64,000 bases of DNA from Jacaranda mimosifolia (taxonomy: Eukaryota > Streptophyta > Magnoliopsida > Lamiales > Bignoniaceae): assembly GCA_018894105.1 (NCBI GenBank), contig CM032128.1, positions 21,805,001-21,869,000 on the forward strand, given 5' to 3'. Positions 28,745 to 39,943 of the stretch are shown here, piece by piece. A program made the position numbers and the translations under genes. The first letter of the stretch is position 1. The number at the start of each line of letters is the position of its first letter. The notes under the pieces were generated by a model that did no database searches, was not told the origin of the DNA, and saw only the letters and a program-made list of their open reading frames with translations.

Positions 28745-28891
28745 ATCGACTACGGGGTCGACTAAGGTGGTCGCGGCTCTTCGCCTTTACTTGATGAATT
28801 TAAGCCTTTCGTTGACTATGGAGTCGACTAAGGTGGTCGCGGCTCTTTGCCTTTACTTTAAGCCTTTCGTCGACTACGGGGTCGACTAAGG
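28745..28891. repeat. Tandem GTCGAC-containing units
   Basis: Three imperfect units of CGACTACGGGGTCGACTAAGG, two of them followed by TGGTCGCGGCTCTTYGCCTTTA, at about 28745, 28812 and 28869. They lie between the two opposed transcription units of the gypsy element, downstream of both. GTCGAC itself is a palindrome. Confidence 0.8.
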
Positions 28892-29039
28892 TTTTATTGC
28901 GGTCGTGTCGTGCTTTTTAATCATGATGGAACTTGATTGTTCTTTAATCGATACAACAGATGCCGATGAACAGTTCATACAAAGAACTTTTTTAGATTTG
29001 TAGCATTCTATGGTCAAGGCAGCTTGTGTCCTGCAACAT

Positions 29040-30235
29040 CCGTTAATCGATAGGCATTGTTTTTAGACACTTTGATGACTGAGTACGGTCCTTCCCACTT
29101 TGGGTCAAGCTTGCCGACGAGCCTCGACACTTCCACTTTCTTTAAGACAAGATCACCCACCTTGAAATTTGCAGACATACGATTTGTTATAGCGGTCCGC
29201 CATCTTTGAGCGGTACCTTTGCATTCTGTTGTAAGCCGCTAGGCGCTTCTCATCTATAGTTGTTAGGTCCAGTGCCCTCTCCGATGAGTTTGCTATTGGA
29301 TTGTAATGGATCACTCTAGCAGTGTGCTGGATTAGTTCTGACGGGACCACTGCTTCGGATCCATAAACTAGGTTGTACGGGCTTTGACCTGTGGCTGTTC
29401 AAAGGGTGGTTCTGTAGGCCCAAAGGACTCCCGGGAGGTCTTCCGCCCAGCTGGTTCCCATCCCCTGTATTCGGCTCTTAATGTGATCAAGGACAGTCCT
29501 GTTGGTCACTTCGGTCTGTCCATTGGCTTGCGGATTTCCCACTGAAGTGAAGTGCTGCATAATGCCCAAGGTCTCGCACCATCTTCTCGTGTTTTTACTT
29601 TGGAATTGGGTGTCGTTATCTGAGATGAGGACTTTAGGCAACCCGAAATGGCAAACAATATTCTTCCATATGAAACTCTTAATGGCTGCATCAGTGATCT
29701 TCGGGACTGCTTCAGCTTCGACCCATTTTGTGAAGTACTCAACGACCACTATGATAAACTTCCGCTGGCCGGTGGTCTTTGGGAGCTCGCCGACTATGTC
29801 GATGCCCCACTGGTCGAATGGCCAAGCAATATCAACATTTGTCATTGGTGCGGCTGGTTGGTGTTGCATGTTCGAATATACCTGACAAGATGGGCATTTC
29901 CTAGCAAAGTCAACAGAATCCTTCAACAAAGTGGGCCAGAAATACCCATATCGTGTGACCTTATGTGCCAGGGACCGGCCTCCCGAGTGGTTTCCGCAGG
30001 TGCCCGCATGTATCTCCTGCAGCACTTCGTTCGCCTGGTCGGGATCTAAACATCTCAGCGGCGGTCCTACGATTGATCTTCTGTACAACTGTCCGTGATC
30101 GTCTAGCACATATTTGGGTGCCAAGCCCTTCAATTTGCGAGCCTGCTTTTCGTCATCGGGTAAAGTACCTTGGCTCAAATAAAACTTGATCGGGTGCTGC
30201 CAAGAATGGATTGTGTCTTCAAGGCATCCGATCAA
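29040..30235 (-). pseudogene. gypsy integrase
   Basis: Begins with an HHCC-type zinc region (HAGTCGNHSGGRSLAHKVTR, then CPSCQ). The catalytic core has DQWGIDIVGELP, ISDNDTQFQS and a Glu in the QANGQTEVTN region, the D,D,E triad. An in-frame TGA at 29399-29401 interrupts right after the AYRTTL segment. The frame then continues (GSEAVVPSEL, DLTTIDEKRLAAYNRMQRYR) with a second stop near 29153. The family usually has Arg at the TGA site, so a CpG transition is the simplest cause. Confidence 0.92.
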
Positions 30236-30421
30236 ACCGGGGCCGGGGGCCGAGATGCAAGGCTGATCAGTGACAAGAAATGTTATGGTTCTTTCTCTTG
30301 TGCCTTTCGTCGAGCTTGCCAGCTTGGAAAGTGCGTCTGCTCGCTCGTTTTCTGATCGGGGAATTTGACTTAATGAAAAATCTCGGAACCTCTGCTGGAG
30401 CTGTCAGACTTCCGCGAGATA

Positions 30422-30760
30422 TTATTTCTGTTCTCTCGTGTCGAAGTTTCCCTCGACCTGCTCTGCGACCAACTGTAAATCAGTAAAGGCCGCTATCTTT
30501 TCGACCCCACGGTCTATGGCCATGCGTATTTCTGTAATGAGTGCCTCATACTCAGCTTCGTTATTCGTGACCGAGAAGTCAAGTTTGACAGCAAAATCAT
30601 AGTCTTGAGGCAGCGGGGAACGGAGGGATATGCCTATTCCTCCTCCAGAAGATGTCGCGGACCCGTCAACATGTAGGGTCCACCAAGGTGCGTCTTCCAT
30701 CTCTTGAGCCGGGAGATCGACTCTCTCGAGGATGAAGTCCGCTAGCGCCTGTACTTTTAT
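30422..30760 (-). pseudogene. gypsy second (archaeal-like) RNase H
   Basis: An extra RNase H domain between RT-RNase H and integrase: WTLHVDGSATSSGGGIGI, NNEAEYEALITEIRMAIDRG and FTDLQLVAEQVEG. DGS, the Glu of NEAEYEAL, and a D in the third motif are visible. Such a second domain is known from Tat-lineage plant Ty3/gypsy elements and supports the lineage call. The open stretch ends at 30422 and the flanking linker is degraded. Confidence 0.85.
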
Positions 30761-30778
30761 TGCTGCTCGGGGTTGGAA

Positions 30779-32479
30779 TTAGATGTCGAATTCCCCTAGT
30801 TCGATAGCCCATTTCGTTAGTCGACCCGAAGTGTCTGGTTTCGACAATACCTGTTTTAGCGGCTGGTTCATTAGTACCACAACTATATGGGATTGGAAAT
30901 AGGGCCGCATTATTCTTGCTGACGTGACTAGGGCCAAGGCAAACTTCTCGATCTCCAAATAGTTATGTTCGGGCCCCTGAAGGGCCTTGTTGTAGTAGTA
31001 AACTGGACAAGGGTTTCCAGCTCTCATCGTTGTTAACACTGAACTGATTGAAGCCGAAGAGACCGCCAGATATAACTGTAAAACTTCCTCGAGCTCAGGC
31101 TTGGTGAGGAGAGGTGGCGAAGAGAGATGTTGCTTGAGGTCGATCAAAGCTTGGTCACACTGTTCGTCCCATTTGAATCTCGATTTCTTTGTGTTTCTCA
31201 AGATTTTGAAGAAGGGTAGGCTCTTGTCTGCCAGCCTAGCTATGAATCTGCCTAAAGCAATAATTCTGCCCACAAGGCGTTGAACTTTTCGAACGGAGCG
31301 CGGTGGAACAATGTCTAGAACTGCTTGAATTTTCTGTGGGTTGGCCTCAATACCTCTCTGACTGACCATATATCCCAGGAATTTTCCTCCTCGAACCCCG
31401 AATGTGCATTTGTTAGGATTGAGCTTCATACCGAAAGCTCTCAGAATGGAAAATGTGTGGCTCAGGTCGACCAAGTGGCTTTCTGCTTTCTTTGTTTTCA
31501 CAATCATGTCATCGACGTAAACCTCCATTGATTTCCCAATTTCATTCTTGAACATGAAGTTAACCAATCTTTGGTAAGTTGCGCCAGCATTCTTAAGTCC
31601 AAACGGCATAACCAAAAAGCAATATACCCCATTGGGGACAACAAAAGCAGTTTTATCCCTATCCTCAGGTGCCATGAATATTTGGTAGTAACCTTGAAAT
31701 GCATCCATCATGCTAAGCAATTCGCAACCAGCCGTGGAATCAATAAGTAAATCAATACGAGGCAAGGGGTAAGGATCCTTAGGACATGCTTTATTCAAAT
31801 CTGTGAAATCATTACACATCCTCCATTTTCCCTCGTTCTTGGGAACAAGGACTACATTACAAAGCCAAGAAGGATATTGGATTTCTACAATATAACCAGC
31901 CTCTAGAAGTTTGCTAACCTCTTCCTTGATGATTTGTGTCCGCTTGGCATTGAAAGTTCTCTTCTTCTGTCGGATTGGCTTGTGGGCAGGGTCCACGTTG
32001 AGCCTGTGGACAATGATGTCGGGGTCGATGCCCTGCAAATCGACAGCTTTCCATGCGAAGACGTCGATATTGCGTTGGAGGAAGTCGGCCATGAGGCATT
32101 CCAGTCGATCTCCTATATCAGCTCCGATCCTTGTTGTCTTGTCGGGGTTCCCTGGCTCGAGCTCAATTATTTTGAATTCTCCTGTGGGCTCGACCCTGGT
32201 GTCCTCCAACTTCCTCTTTTTCGATGAGGGTCCCTCCTCGGGTTTCGCTATAGGGGCGTCCCCCGAGGGCTTCAATTCTGGCCTCTTTTTCTGCCCACTG
32301 GAATCCACCGAGATTGTGTAGCAACGCCAGACATCTTTGATATTGCATAAAAGCTCACCAACTCCGGCGGGGGTCGGGAACTTTATTTTCATGTGGTATG
32401 TGGATGCGATGGCTCTAAAGTCATTCAGGGCTGGTCGACCAACAATGGCATTGTAAGCAAAGGGGGCATCGACCACTAA
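30779..32479 (-). pseudogene. gypsy reverse transcriptase and first RNase H
   Basis: A 565-residue open stretch. After a linker (FAYNAIVGRPALNDFRA) come the RT motifs: IVEIQYPSWLCNVVLVPK, WRMCNDFTDLNKACPKD, MDAFQGYYQI, GLKNAGATYQRLVNFMF and the catalytic YVDDMIVKTK. A connection domain (FLGYMVSQRGIEANPQK) and an RNase H-like region follow. That region has lost standard acidic residues (for example LAVSSASISSVL), as expected for the Tat connection RNase H. It ends at a stop just after GEFDI. Confidence 0.93.
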
Positions 32480-32821
32480 CTAGTTAATCATCAAAGTTCG
32501 GCTGCGATGTCCCTGCTCGAATGTAGTGGATAGGCTAATCGACCCTTCTGGTATAATTTCTAATCCTCCGAATCCGACTAAGGGAGTCCTGACTGGATCA
32601 AATTTCAGTTTGCCCAGGTTCATTCTATTCAGGGTCGACAAGAATATGATGTTTGCCGAGCTGTCGTTGTCGACTAGCACCTTTCTCACCTCGAAGTTGG
32701 CGATCTCAATGGCGACCACCATTGGGTAGTCGAGCTTTCTGTCTGCGTCCTGCCCCTCGAGGTGGTATGAATCTGCATCAGTGAAAGTGATCGGCTCGGT
32801 GCTGGTTGTCAACTGGAACAC
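32480..32821 (-). pseudogene. gypsy aspartic protease
   Basis: Contains VVAIEIANFEVRKVLVDNDS, with the protease loop as VDNDSSANII. The family normally has a small residue (usually Gly or Ser) after the Asp, where this copy has Asn-Asp, so activity is doubtful. It ends at an in-frame TAG (32480-32482), beyond which the same frame runs on into the RT ORF. The protease would cleave the gag-pol polyprotein. Confidence 0.85.
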
Positions 32822-34522
32822 TGTTTTGACCTTAGAAGGTTTGGTCGAGTCAAGTTGCCGCTGGGTTTACTTCCTTGCGTTCCGAGAGTCTCCTCCTGTA
32901 GGCCCCCCGGCAATCGTGTCGATGAAACCTCGAATGGGCGGGTGGGTTTCATGGGCTGGTTTCTTTCCTTTGTCCTGTCGTCGCAGGCTGACCGACCTTT
33001 CTCTACGGGGAGTCCGATCGGAGTCCAGTCGGTCGCCCCCTTTTCTCGTCGAGCTCTCTCCTCGATAAACTTTTTTAAATGCCCCTGCCTAATCAGCCTC
33101 TCGATCTCGTCTTTCAAATTGAAGCAGTCTTCCGTGTCGTGCCCTTTTTGCTTGTGAAAATGGCAATACTTTCCAGACTTATTCATAGCCTCAGTTTCTG
33201 TGATTTTTTGAGGCTTTTTAAGCAGGTTGTCATGCTGTATGGCAAAGAATACTTCCTTCCTCGGCATGGAGAGTGGGGTGTAGTCATGGAAACGTTTGAT
33301 TGGGGAGCGGCGCCCCTCCCTATTCTGCTTTTTCTCTTTCTCCTTGCCTTTTTTCCTATCAGCCTCTATGCTGCCATATCATTTTGTTCATCTCCTCCTG
33401 AGTCATGTACCTCTCGGCGAGGTCGAGGAGCTCCTCCATTGTTCTTGGTTGCGCCCGGACCAAAGCATTGGCGCACTCCTTGTGCCTTAGTCCCAGAAAC
33501 AACACATCGATCAAAAATTCTATCCTTGGGCTGTCTATCTTCAACACCTCGGTGTTGAACCTGGTGAAGAAATCCCGTAAAGACTCGCCCTCAGCTTGTT
33601 TTACTGTATGCAGGTGGGTGCGCGGTAGCTTCGCCTTCCTCCTACTGGCGAACTGGTGCAAAAACTTGTCACATAATTGGTCGTATGAGAAAATAGATGC
33701 CAATTCCAACTTCACAAACCAGTCTAGGGCCACTCCCTGGAAAGTGGTTACGAGCATTTTTGCATGTATATACTCGTTATGCCCATGCAGCTGCATCATA
33801 TGCTCAAACTGCAACAGATGCTCATTCGGGTCCGTGGAACCGTCATACCTCGGGAGCCCGGTGGGGATCTTCGCATCAATGGCAATGCGCTCATCGATGA
33901 TCTCTTGGACAAAATGGGAGTCGCGTTCCTTTCGAAATCTTGAAGGCATGTCCGGTTGCATGGTCCTGTCAGCATTCCTCATCGAGAGTTCCTCCAGGCG
34001 CTTATTCAGCTGTTGCACTTGGTGAGAGACTTCTCCCCATTCTTGCTGGTCCTGGTTTTGCCTGCCTCTGGAACGCCCGGTCCTATCGCGCTGCGGGGCT
34101 CGAAGGGGCCGAACGTCGTGGTCTACGGAGTCTGCTACCTCCTCCCTTGGCGGTGGGCGGACTGCCTCCCTTAGAAAATGGCCTGGGCTTCCTTCCCTTT
34201 GCGATGGACGTCTAGGGGACTCTGGTATCCGTGTGTACTCTTCTGGCCGTGCCCTTTCCGGGCCTGCTGGCTGAGGTGTGGCAATGGCCGTCGGCTCCGG
34301 TTGCACAGCATGTCTGTTCAGTGCAGCCGAGAGCTGGGCGGAAATCTGTGCTGAGATTTGCTTGCTGATGAGCTGCATCAGCTGGGGCATTGTGAGAGTG
34401 ACCACAGGTTCCGGCCGCATACTGGGTACTTGCTCGTCTTGTTCTTGGTTCTGGCGGGGGGCGAGAGAGCTAAATCTCCGGTTCTCCTCCCTCCCTGATG
34501 GGGCTCGCCTAGTGTTCACCAT
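32821..34522 (-). pseudogene. gypsy gag with zinc knuckle (frameshifted)
   Basis: The start is chosen at Met 34522 (MVNTRRAPSG), the first downstream of the primer site. A charged, Gln/Arg-rich N-terminus is followed by the retrotransposon gag domain: YDGSTDPNEHLLQFEHMMQL, LDWFVKL and SLRDFFTRFNTEVL. The frame ends at a stop at about 33359. The neighbouring frame continues directly (KEVFFAIQHDNLL), with the knuckle CHFHKQKGHDTEDC and DEIERLIRQGHLKKFI, so one base has been gained or lost near 33365. Gag forms the particle that packages element RNA. Confidence 0.92.
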
Positions 34523-34542
34523 TTTCGATAGAGGATTCCGTC

Positions 34543-34562
34543 TTCCCACAGACGGCGCCAAA
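34543..34562 (-). promoter_or_regulatory. gypsy primer-binding site
   Basis: Immediately inside the 5' LTR the - strand reads TTTGGCGCCGTCTGTGGGAA. A TGGCGCC start is typical of plant Tat/Athila-type primer sites, complementary to a tRNA ending GGCGCCA. The exact tRNA was not determined. Confidence 0.8.
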
Positions 34563-35254
34563 TGATGAGGGTTCGATTTCGATGATGGATACGGATCCAG
34601 GGTATTGATCTTCTGATTGGTTTGGGATTGGAATCCTGCAATCACAGCAAACGTTAGGCTAGTCGAGTGGCCCTCGGCTTAGGCCCTTCGACACTCAAGT
34701 CAGTATATATTCGACCTCTCTAATCGAGCAGCGAAATGTATGAGCTTTTTAGTGTATGAGTGCATACCTGTGAGAGGCAAGGTTGAGGGGTTTTTATATT
34801 CTCCCATGTGTAGGCAATGTCAGAGAAGCCCTTGGCTTACCCTAGGGACCTCCAGCCTCCTACCGGGGGTAATTGGTCAATTTTCCCGTTTGAATATTGC
34901 CAGCTGGATGTTCTTTTACGCTGCAGGACAGGATGGTACACTGTTGCGGCGTCTGCTGTGTCAGACGGTGAGGGGAGGGCATGCGCCATTAATGCGGAGG
35001 CGTGTTGCCAGTCAACGCATTTAATGCGGTGGCAGAGTACTGTGTAGGGTTCGACATGATAATCGACGAGAGAAGGGGTCGACAATGGACGAGCAGCTCC
35101 GAGGGCCATGGAGCGCCTTATGAATTGGTCGAACAGGGTCGATATAGCGCTTTGTGGATTGGTCGAACAGGGGTCGACGAGTCACTTGGGCTCTGGGCCG
35201 TTGATTGGGTGTTGGGCCTCGCCGATTTGGGCCATTTTGGGCCATCCTATATCA
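34563..35254 (-). repeat. gypsy 5' LTR
   Basis: 692 bp, 5' in element orientation and presumed promoter of gag-pol. It has the same ends as the copy at 24938-25629, with about 40 scattered differences including two 1-bp indels. Confidence 0.95.
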
Positions 35255-35259
35255 CATAT

Positions 35260-35650
35260 ATATATTATAGTGTATATAATGTATATAACTATAATTGTTC
35301 TCCAATCCTACCGACTACCATAGGCATGGCCACAGTTGTCGGCAACCTAACAGCCGATTTTTCCTGGCTACCATAGCCACCGCCAAGGGAGCCACCCTAG
35401 GCAGCTAAGTAGCCGTTTGGTTGCCATGGCCATGGCAGCCAAATGGCTGCTAGCGGCCACAAAAGAAAATAAAAAATTCTAGTGGTTGTTTTTTCATGGC
35501 TGTCATGCAGTAGGCAACTCGGGCAACTGTTAAAAAAATGAAAAAAAATTCTGATGATCGTTGGTTGCCATCAATATGGTCGCCATGGCCAGGTTGGTCG
35601 TGGTGACTGCTGGCCAAATCTGGATCTGACCATTTTACATGGCTGCCATG
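35260..35650. other. Stretch rich in GCCATGGC-type palindromes
   Basis: A G+C-richer patch with repeated, mutually complementary motifs (GCCATGGCCATGGCAGCC, GGTCGCCATGGCC, GGCTGCCATGGCAGC). No coding signal was recognised. It is the target into which the hAT element at 35659 inserted. Confidence 0.5.
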
Positions 35651-35658
35651 GCAGCAGG

Positions 35659-36244
35659 CAGTGACGAATTCAGGGAGACGGGGGGCGCATTGCCCCCCAA
35701 TATTTTGTATACTTTTTTGTAATTTTAATAACATTTCTATATATTTTTAAATTTTAATAATAATTTTCCTAACATTTATATATATATATATATTAATTTT
35801 TGTAGTAATTTTTAGTTTACATATATTTAAAATTTTAGTCATAACTTTTATTAATTCTTTATCTATTTTAGTTTCGTAAAATTTAAAGCAAATTAAGTTT
35901 TAAGCCATATTTACAATCAAATAATTTACAATTAGATTGGGTTTAAGCACACTAGGACACTTTTATTTTATCTTTGGGAACTTATTTGTCAAAAATAGAC
36001 TTTAGAAATTAGATGAAAGATGATTTTTTAACTGATTTTTTAGTTACTTATATTGAGAAAGATATTATTAAAAATTTGATATTGATTCGATTATTAATGA
36101 GTATTATGTATGAATAAGAGTTTCGCTCAACTTCAAGGATAACATGTATTTTGAATTCGTAAATTATAAAATTTATATTTAAACTTTTATGTTATATAAT
36201 TTTTGCGCCCCCCCCCTACAGTTTCAGTTCTGGATTCATCCTTG
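35659..36244. mobile_element. hAT-type non-autonomous element
   Basis: The ends form an inverted repeat (left CAGTGACGAATTCAG; right, reverse-complemented, CAAGGATGAATCCAG) followed inward by matching GGGGGGC-rich segments. Flanks are an 8-bp duplication with one mismatch, GCAGCAGG (35651-35658) and GCAGCAAG (36245-36252). The 8-bp target site marks the hAT superfamily. The interior is AT-rich without transposase. Confidence 0.78.
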
Positions 36245-37267
36245 GCAGCAAGTTTGTTTGGGCGGAAGGGGTATGGGTAGGGGTAGGGGTTGGGGATAGG
36301 TTGATAATATATATATATATGTTCTAAATAATTTTATATATTTGTATATATAATTCTATAAATATTAAATATTATTTAATTTATATATATGTATATATAT
36401 ATTAAATGTATAAATAAAAAAATACGTATATATATTATATATAAGTATAAATAAAATTATAATGTATATACTTTTATAAATATTAAAATGAAATTAAAAA
36501 TATATGAAATGACTAAGGGTGATTTATTCTTTTTACACTAAAATTAGGTTAAATGGGTAACAAACAAATTGCGGGGGCTATGTGAATCATTTTAAAAAAC
36601 AGAAGGAAGGTTAGTATGTGTGTGTGTGTATTTTAATAGGGGTATTTTGTGTGTGTGTGTGTGTGTGTGTGTATTTTAATAGGGGTATTTTTTTTTAACT
36701 ATATTGATTATTACAGGGTAGTAAATTACAATTATCTCTTTAAGTCCATATGTGGTAGCTCAATTATTGATCTTATATTTATTTTGAAAAGGAGATGGAT
36801 ACGATGGAATCTTTGCCTTGTTACTCTACCAAAAATGTAATTATTTATCTTTATGATGTAATAAAATTCTTATTTTTACTTCTATAACTTCAATGAGAAA
36901 GTAAATTATCCAAAACTAAATAAATAAATAGAAATACTCAATTACAAATTCGAATTTTTCTCCATTCTCCTAGTTAATGACTTAACTCGATTAAACTAGA
37001 ATCTATGACTAATTTTTTTATGACTTTATTTAATTGAAATAATTTATGTAAAGTCTAATTATGTTTCAAAGAATTTTTGGAGAATAACATTATAAATTGT
37101 ACCAAATTAGCAGTGAAATTCATATAGTGTAGATAAGGATTTTTTTTTTTTTTTCATGGAAATAGATAAGGAATTATCCTTACTAGAAATAGTACAGACA
37201 AAAATTTTATTTGAAATCTTAACAACTCCAGAAAGATCAAAGAGTAAAAGGACAACTCTATATCTTA

Positions 37268-37298
<31 letters not shown>

Positions 37299-37315
37299 AA
37301 ATAAATAATAAATAA

Positions 37316-37393
<78 letters not shown>

Positions 37394-37468
37394 GAACCAA
37401 CCAAGACAACTCTATAGGCTCATGTTAGTGCAACTCAGGAATAGGAAAAATTGGTACAAAACATTTTA
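36245..37468. other. AT-rich stretch with microsatellites, no gene
   Basis: Holds two tandem copies of a (GT)n plus ATTTTAATAGGGGTATTTT unit at about 36616-36690 and a long (TAAA)n/(TAA)n tract at about 37268-37393. No coding signal. The open frame across the TAA tract is a poly-Ile artefact. Confidence 0.75.
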
Positions 37469-37968
37469 GGCTTGGATTGATTGTGTTTTCATTCTCATTT
37501 TCTGTTTTCATTATTTTAGAATGTGTTTTCATTTTATTATTATTTTGCGTGTGGAAATGAAAATGTGATTGGATAAGAATTGTGAAAATTTTGACAAAAT
37601 GTAGATTGAAAATAATATTTTAATGTAATAGTATTAATTATTATTATTATTTAATTAATTGTGGGTCCCATTATCTTGAAAAGATAAAAAAATAATTATT
37701 TAATAAGTTAGTGGATGATAATGTAATGAAAAATTATTATTAAATTTTATGTGGGTTCCATTGTCTTGAAATGATAGGAAAAAAAATAATATTTAATTAG
37801 TTAGTGGATTTTAATTATTTTTAAATTAGTAGGTATTATAATTTTTTTATAAGTATGAAAAAAAATGAATGGTGTTTTTATTGAAAATAGTGCAAACAAT
37901 GACATTTTCTGTTTTCGAAATAATGTAAAATGAGAAAATGGTGCTCTGAAATACAAACAATCCGGCAC
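37469..37968. mobile_element. Tourist-like MITE
   Basis: A 500-bp element flanked by TTA on both sides (37466-37468 and 37969-37971). The inverted ends share GGATTG-TTGT-TTT spacing, and matching subterminal blocks (TCATTTTCTGTTTTC on the left, GAAAACAGAAAATG on the - strand of the right) confirm it. AT-rich, non-coding; PIF/Harbinger class. Confidence 0.75.
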
Positions 37969-38159
37969 TTAGGCTTTAGGCTTTAGGGTAGAACTCAGGA
38001 TTTGGGGGTCCAACTCTATATGGCCTCAGTTACGAGCTTTGAGTGAGAACTCATTCATTGAGGCAGGGCCCTATCTTGGATTTGTCCTCGGTCCTCTGCT
38101 CACTGCTGCGGCTAATAGAGAAGGATAGATAATGTATTATAACAATTATGTTTTTCATT

Positions 38160-38160
<1 letters not shown>

Positions 38161-38211
<51 letters not shown>
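38161..38211. repeat. (CT)n microsatellite
   Basis: About 24 uninterrupted CT units. A shorter (AT)n tract follows at about 38401-38424. Confidence 0.95.
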
Positions 38212-38214
<3 letters not shown>

Positions 38215-38679
38215 TTATTAATAAATAATAATAATTTAAGCTATCTAGTAATGTCAAATTTTCTATTAATAATTTACATGGTGCTTGTGCGAGCTTATAA
38301 ACTTTTTAAAATATTTTACAAAATATTTAAGAGTTAATAATATATCATAAATTTGAGCATGAGATGCGAGACTTACAAACCAAACCAAAGGTCTGAGCAA
38401 ATATATATATATATATATATATATTATAAAGTTTTGTTGACTTTTTTACGAGTTCCAAATAGAACTATATTGACTTTTTTCTTATGATACTAGACTGAGA
38501 GATGTGGTACCCAAGTCAAGTTGTATTAAAACTGAACTAAATTGTATTGGAACTATACTAAAAGAATTGAAACTACATGACTATCACTAAATTAATAAAA
38601 TTACATATTCAAATTCTAAGATTTAGTAAAATATAATTAAATATATGTCGATAACTGATATGAAAAAATATGACTCTAA

Positions 38680-38999
38680 GGGCATGTTTGATTGAATTTT
38701 TAAGTTATCTTATGATTATTTGTCATGTGATAATTTTAATGACTTTTTATCATTATGGTATAGTTTGGTTTGGATGATTATATATATATATATGCCCATA
38801 TAGTTGGTCGATACAAGGATATACGTAATGGACAAATAAACTCATGGGGGTAGCTGATCTCTTTTTCCCTCATTTTGCACATATAAAAGTGAGTCGGAGA
38901 AATAACAATGAGGCTGAATGTTCATAATCATTCAATCCAAACATATAAGATAGGATACAATGATTGTATCCCACCTTATCACGCCAACCAAACTAGCCA
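38680..38999. mobile_element. Tourist-like MITE inside an LTR
   Basis: 320 bp flanked by TAA (38677-38679 and 39000-39002). Ends GGGCATGTTTGATTG and, reverse-complemented, TGGCTAGTTTGGTTG. Comparison with the other LTR near 50,995-51,030 shows uninterrupted sequence at the same point (TATGAAAAAAATAAGACC followed by TTTAAG), so it inserted after the host element did. Confidence 0.78.
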
Positions 39000-39294
39000 T
39001 AAGGATAAAAATATAAAAAACAAATAAAAAAGTCTAATTAAATAAATAAATAAGAAAAGGGCTAGTAAGCCCAATAAATTAAGCACACCATGATGTGCAC
39101 CCAAACCTGAGTAGGTCGAAGCCCACCAAGAACTTAATCAATATAGATACCAACTTTCAAAGCCAATAAAGGCATCTAATCATTTATTTGCAAAACTCAA
39201 GCTTTGACTCTATGCAAGAGCATTCCACGAGCAACAACTTAATTTAACTTGCTAATTTCAAGAAAGAACGATGACTTATTTTTGTGTAGCATCA

Positions 39295-39320
39295 TCTTGG
39301 CATAGTTCATGGAAAACTCC
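39295..39320 (+). promoter_or_regulatory. Degraded primer-binding site of the old Tat-type element
   Basis: TCTTGGCATAGTTCATGGAA directly after the left LTR corresponds to the less degraded TCTTGGCGCCATCTATGGGA of the related element at 63355-63378 (- strand). Confidence 0.6.
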
Positions 39321-39943
39321 CTTCTAAAGTAAGGAACATTGAGGATGCAGACAACACCCGAAGCTCGAGACTCCAGCCCTCAAATCGCACCACGAGGTGA
39401 GAAGGCAAAGAACAGACCACTGGAAACATAGTTTCATCTTGCACCTGAATTCATCCACTACCAGAGAAGATGTCTCCACAGCAAGCTTTACCCTTTGAAG
39501 GACCAGTGCTATAAGTAACTTAAGAAGCATTAATGGCGTTGGTGCATAAAAGCCTCCACACAAGTTGCAATCAAAGCGGTGGCTCAACACGCTAATGAAC
39601 ATTACCCTGAGGAGCAACCCCAATCCTTTTGCCAGAATAGAAAGCCTCATTATCTCGAAGAGGACATAATACAGTATGAAGAAAGAATGGGGCACCGTTG
39701 CTGCCTACCTCAACATATGGATGTTTGGTTTTACCTTGGAGGTGACCAATCACGGTGGTTGTCTACTACAAGTAGAGTTCTAACTCATTAGTAGCCCCCT
39801 CAAAGCTTAAGAAGACTAGGAAGCAAATATCTTCTTTTAGTTGTCGCCCTCTCGAGATGTAGCCTATTTCACCCAACTATCCTACCATAATTGCTCATTC
39901 TAATATGAAGATCGCCAACTTGCTAGAATTTGATGGCATAACT

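Larger units (their letters stand above)
24938..35254 (-). mobile_element. Ty3/gypsy retrotransposon, Tat type, full length
   Basis: A 10,317-bp element with two 692-bp LTRs and an exact 5-bp duplication CATAT (24933-24937 and 35255-35259). On the - strand the order is LTR, primer site, gag, protease, RT, RNase H, a second RNase H, integrase, LTR. On the + strand, between integrase and the 3' LTR, lies a further antisense ORF. Dual RNase H and an extra antisense ORF are features of the Tat lineage. By my eye count the LTRs differ at roughly 40 positions, many of them C/T or G/A changes, so this is much older than the copia insertion. Confidence 0.95.

Noticed and set aside
37107..37409. 100-residue ORF rich in Ile
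   Set aside because: Produced by translation of a (TAA)n/(TAAA)n microsatellite.
38051..38257. 68-residue ORF with Glu-Arg repeats
   Set aside because: Produced by the (CT)n microsatellite read on the - strand.
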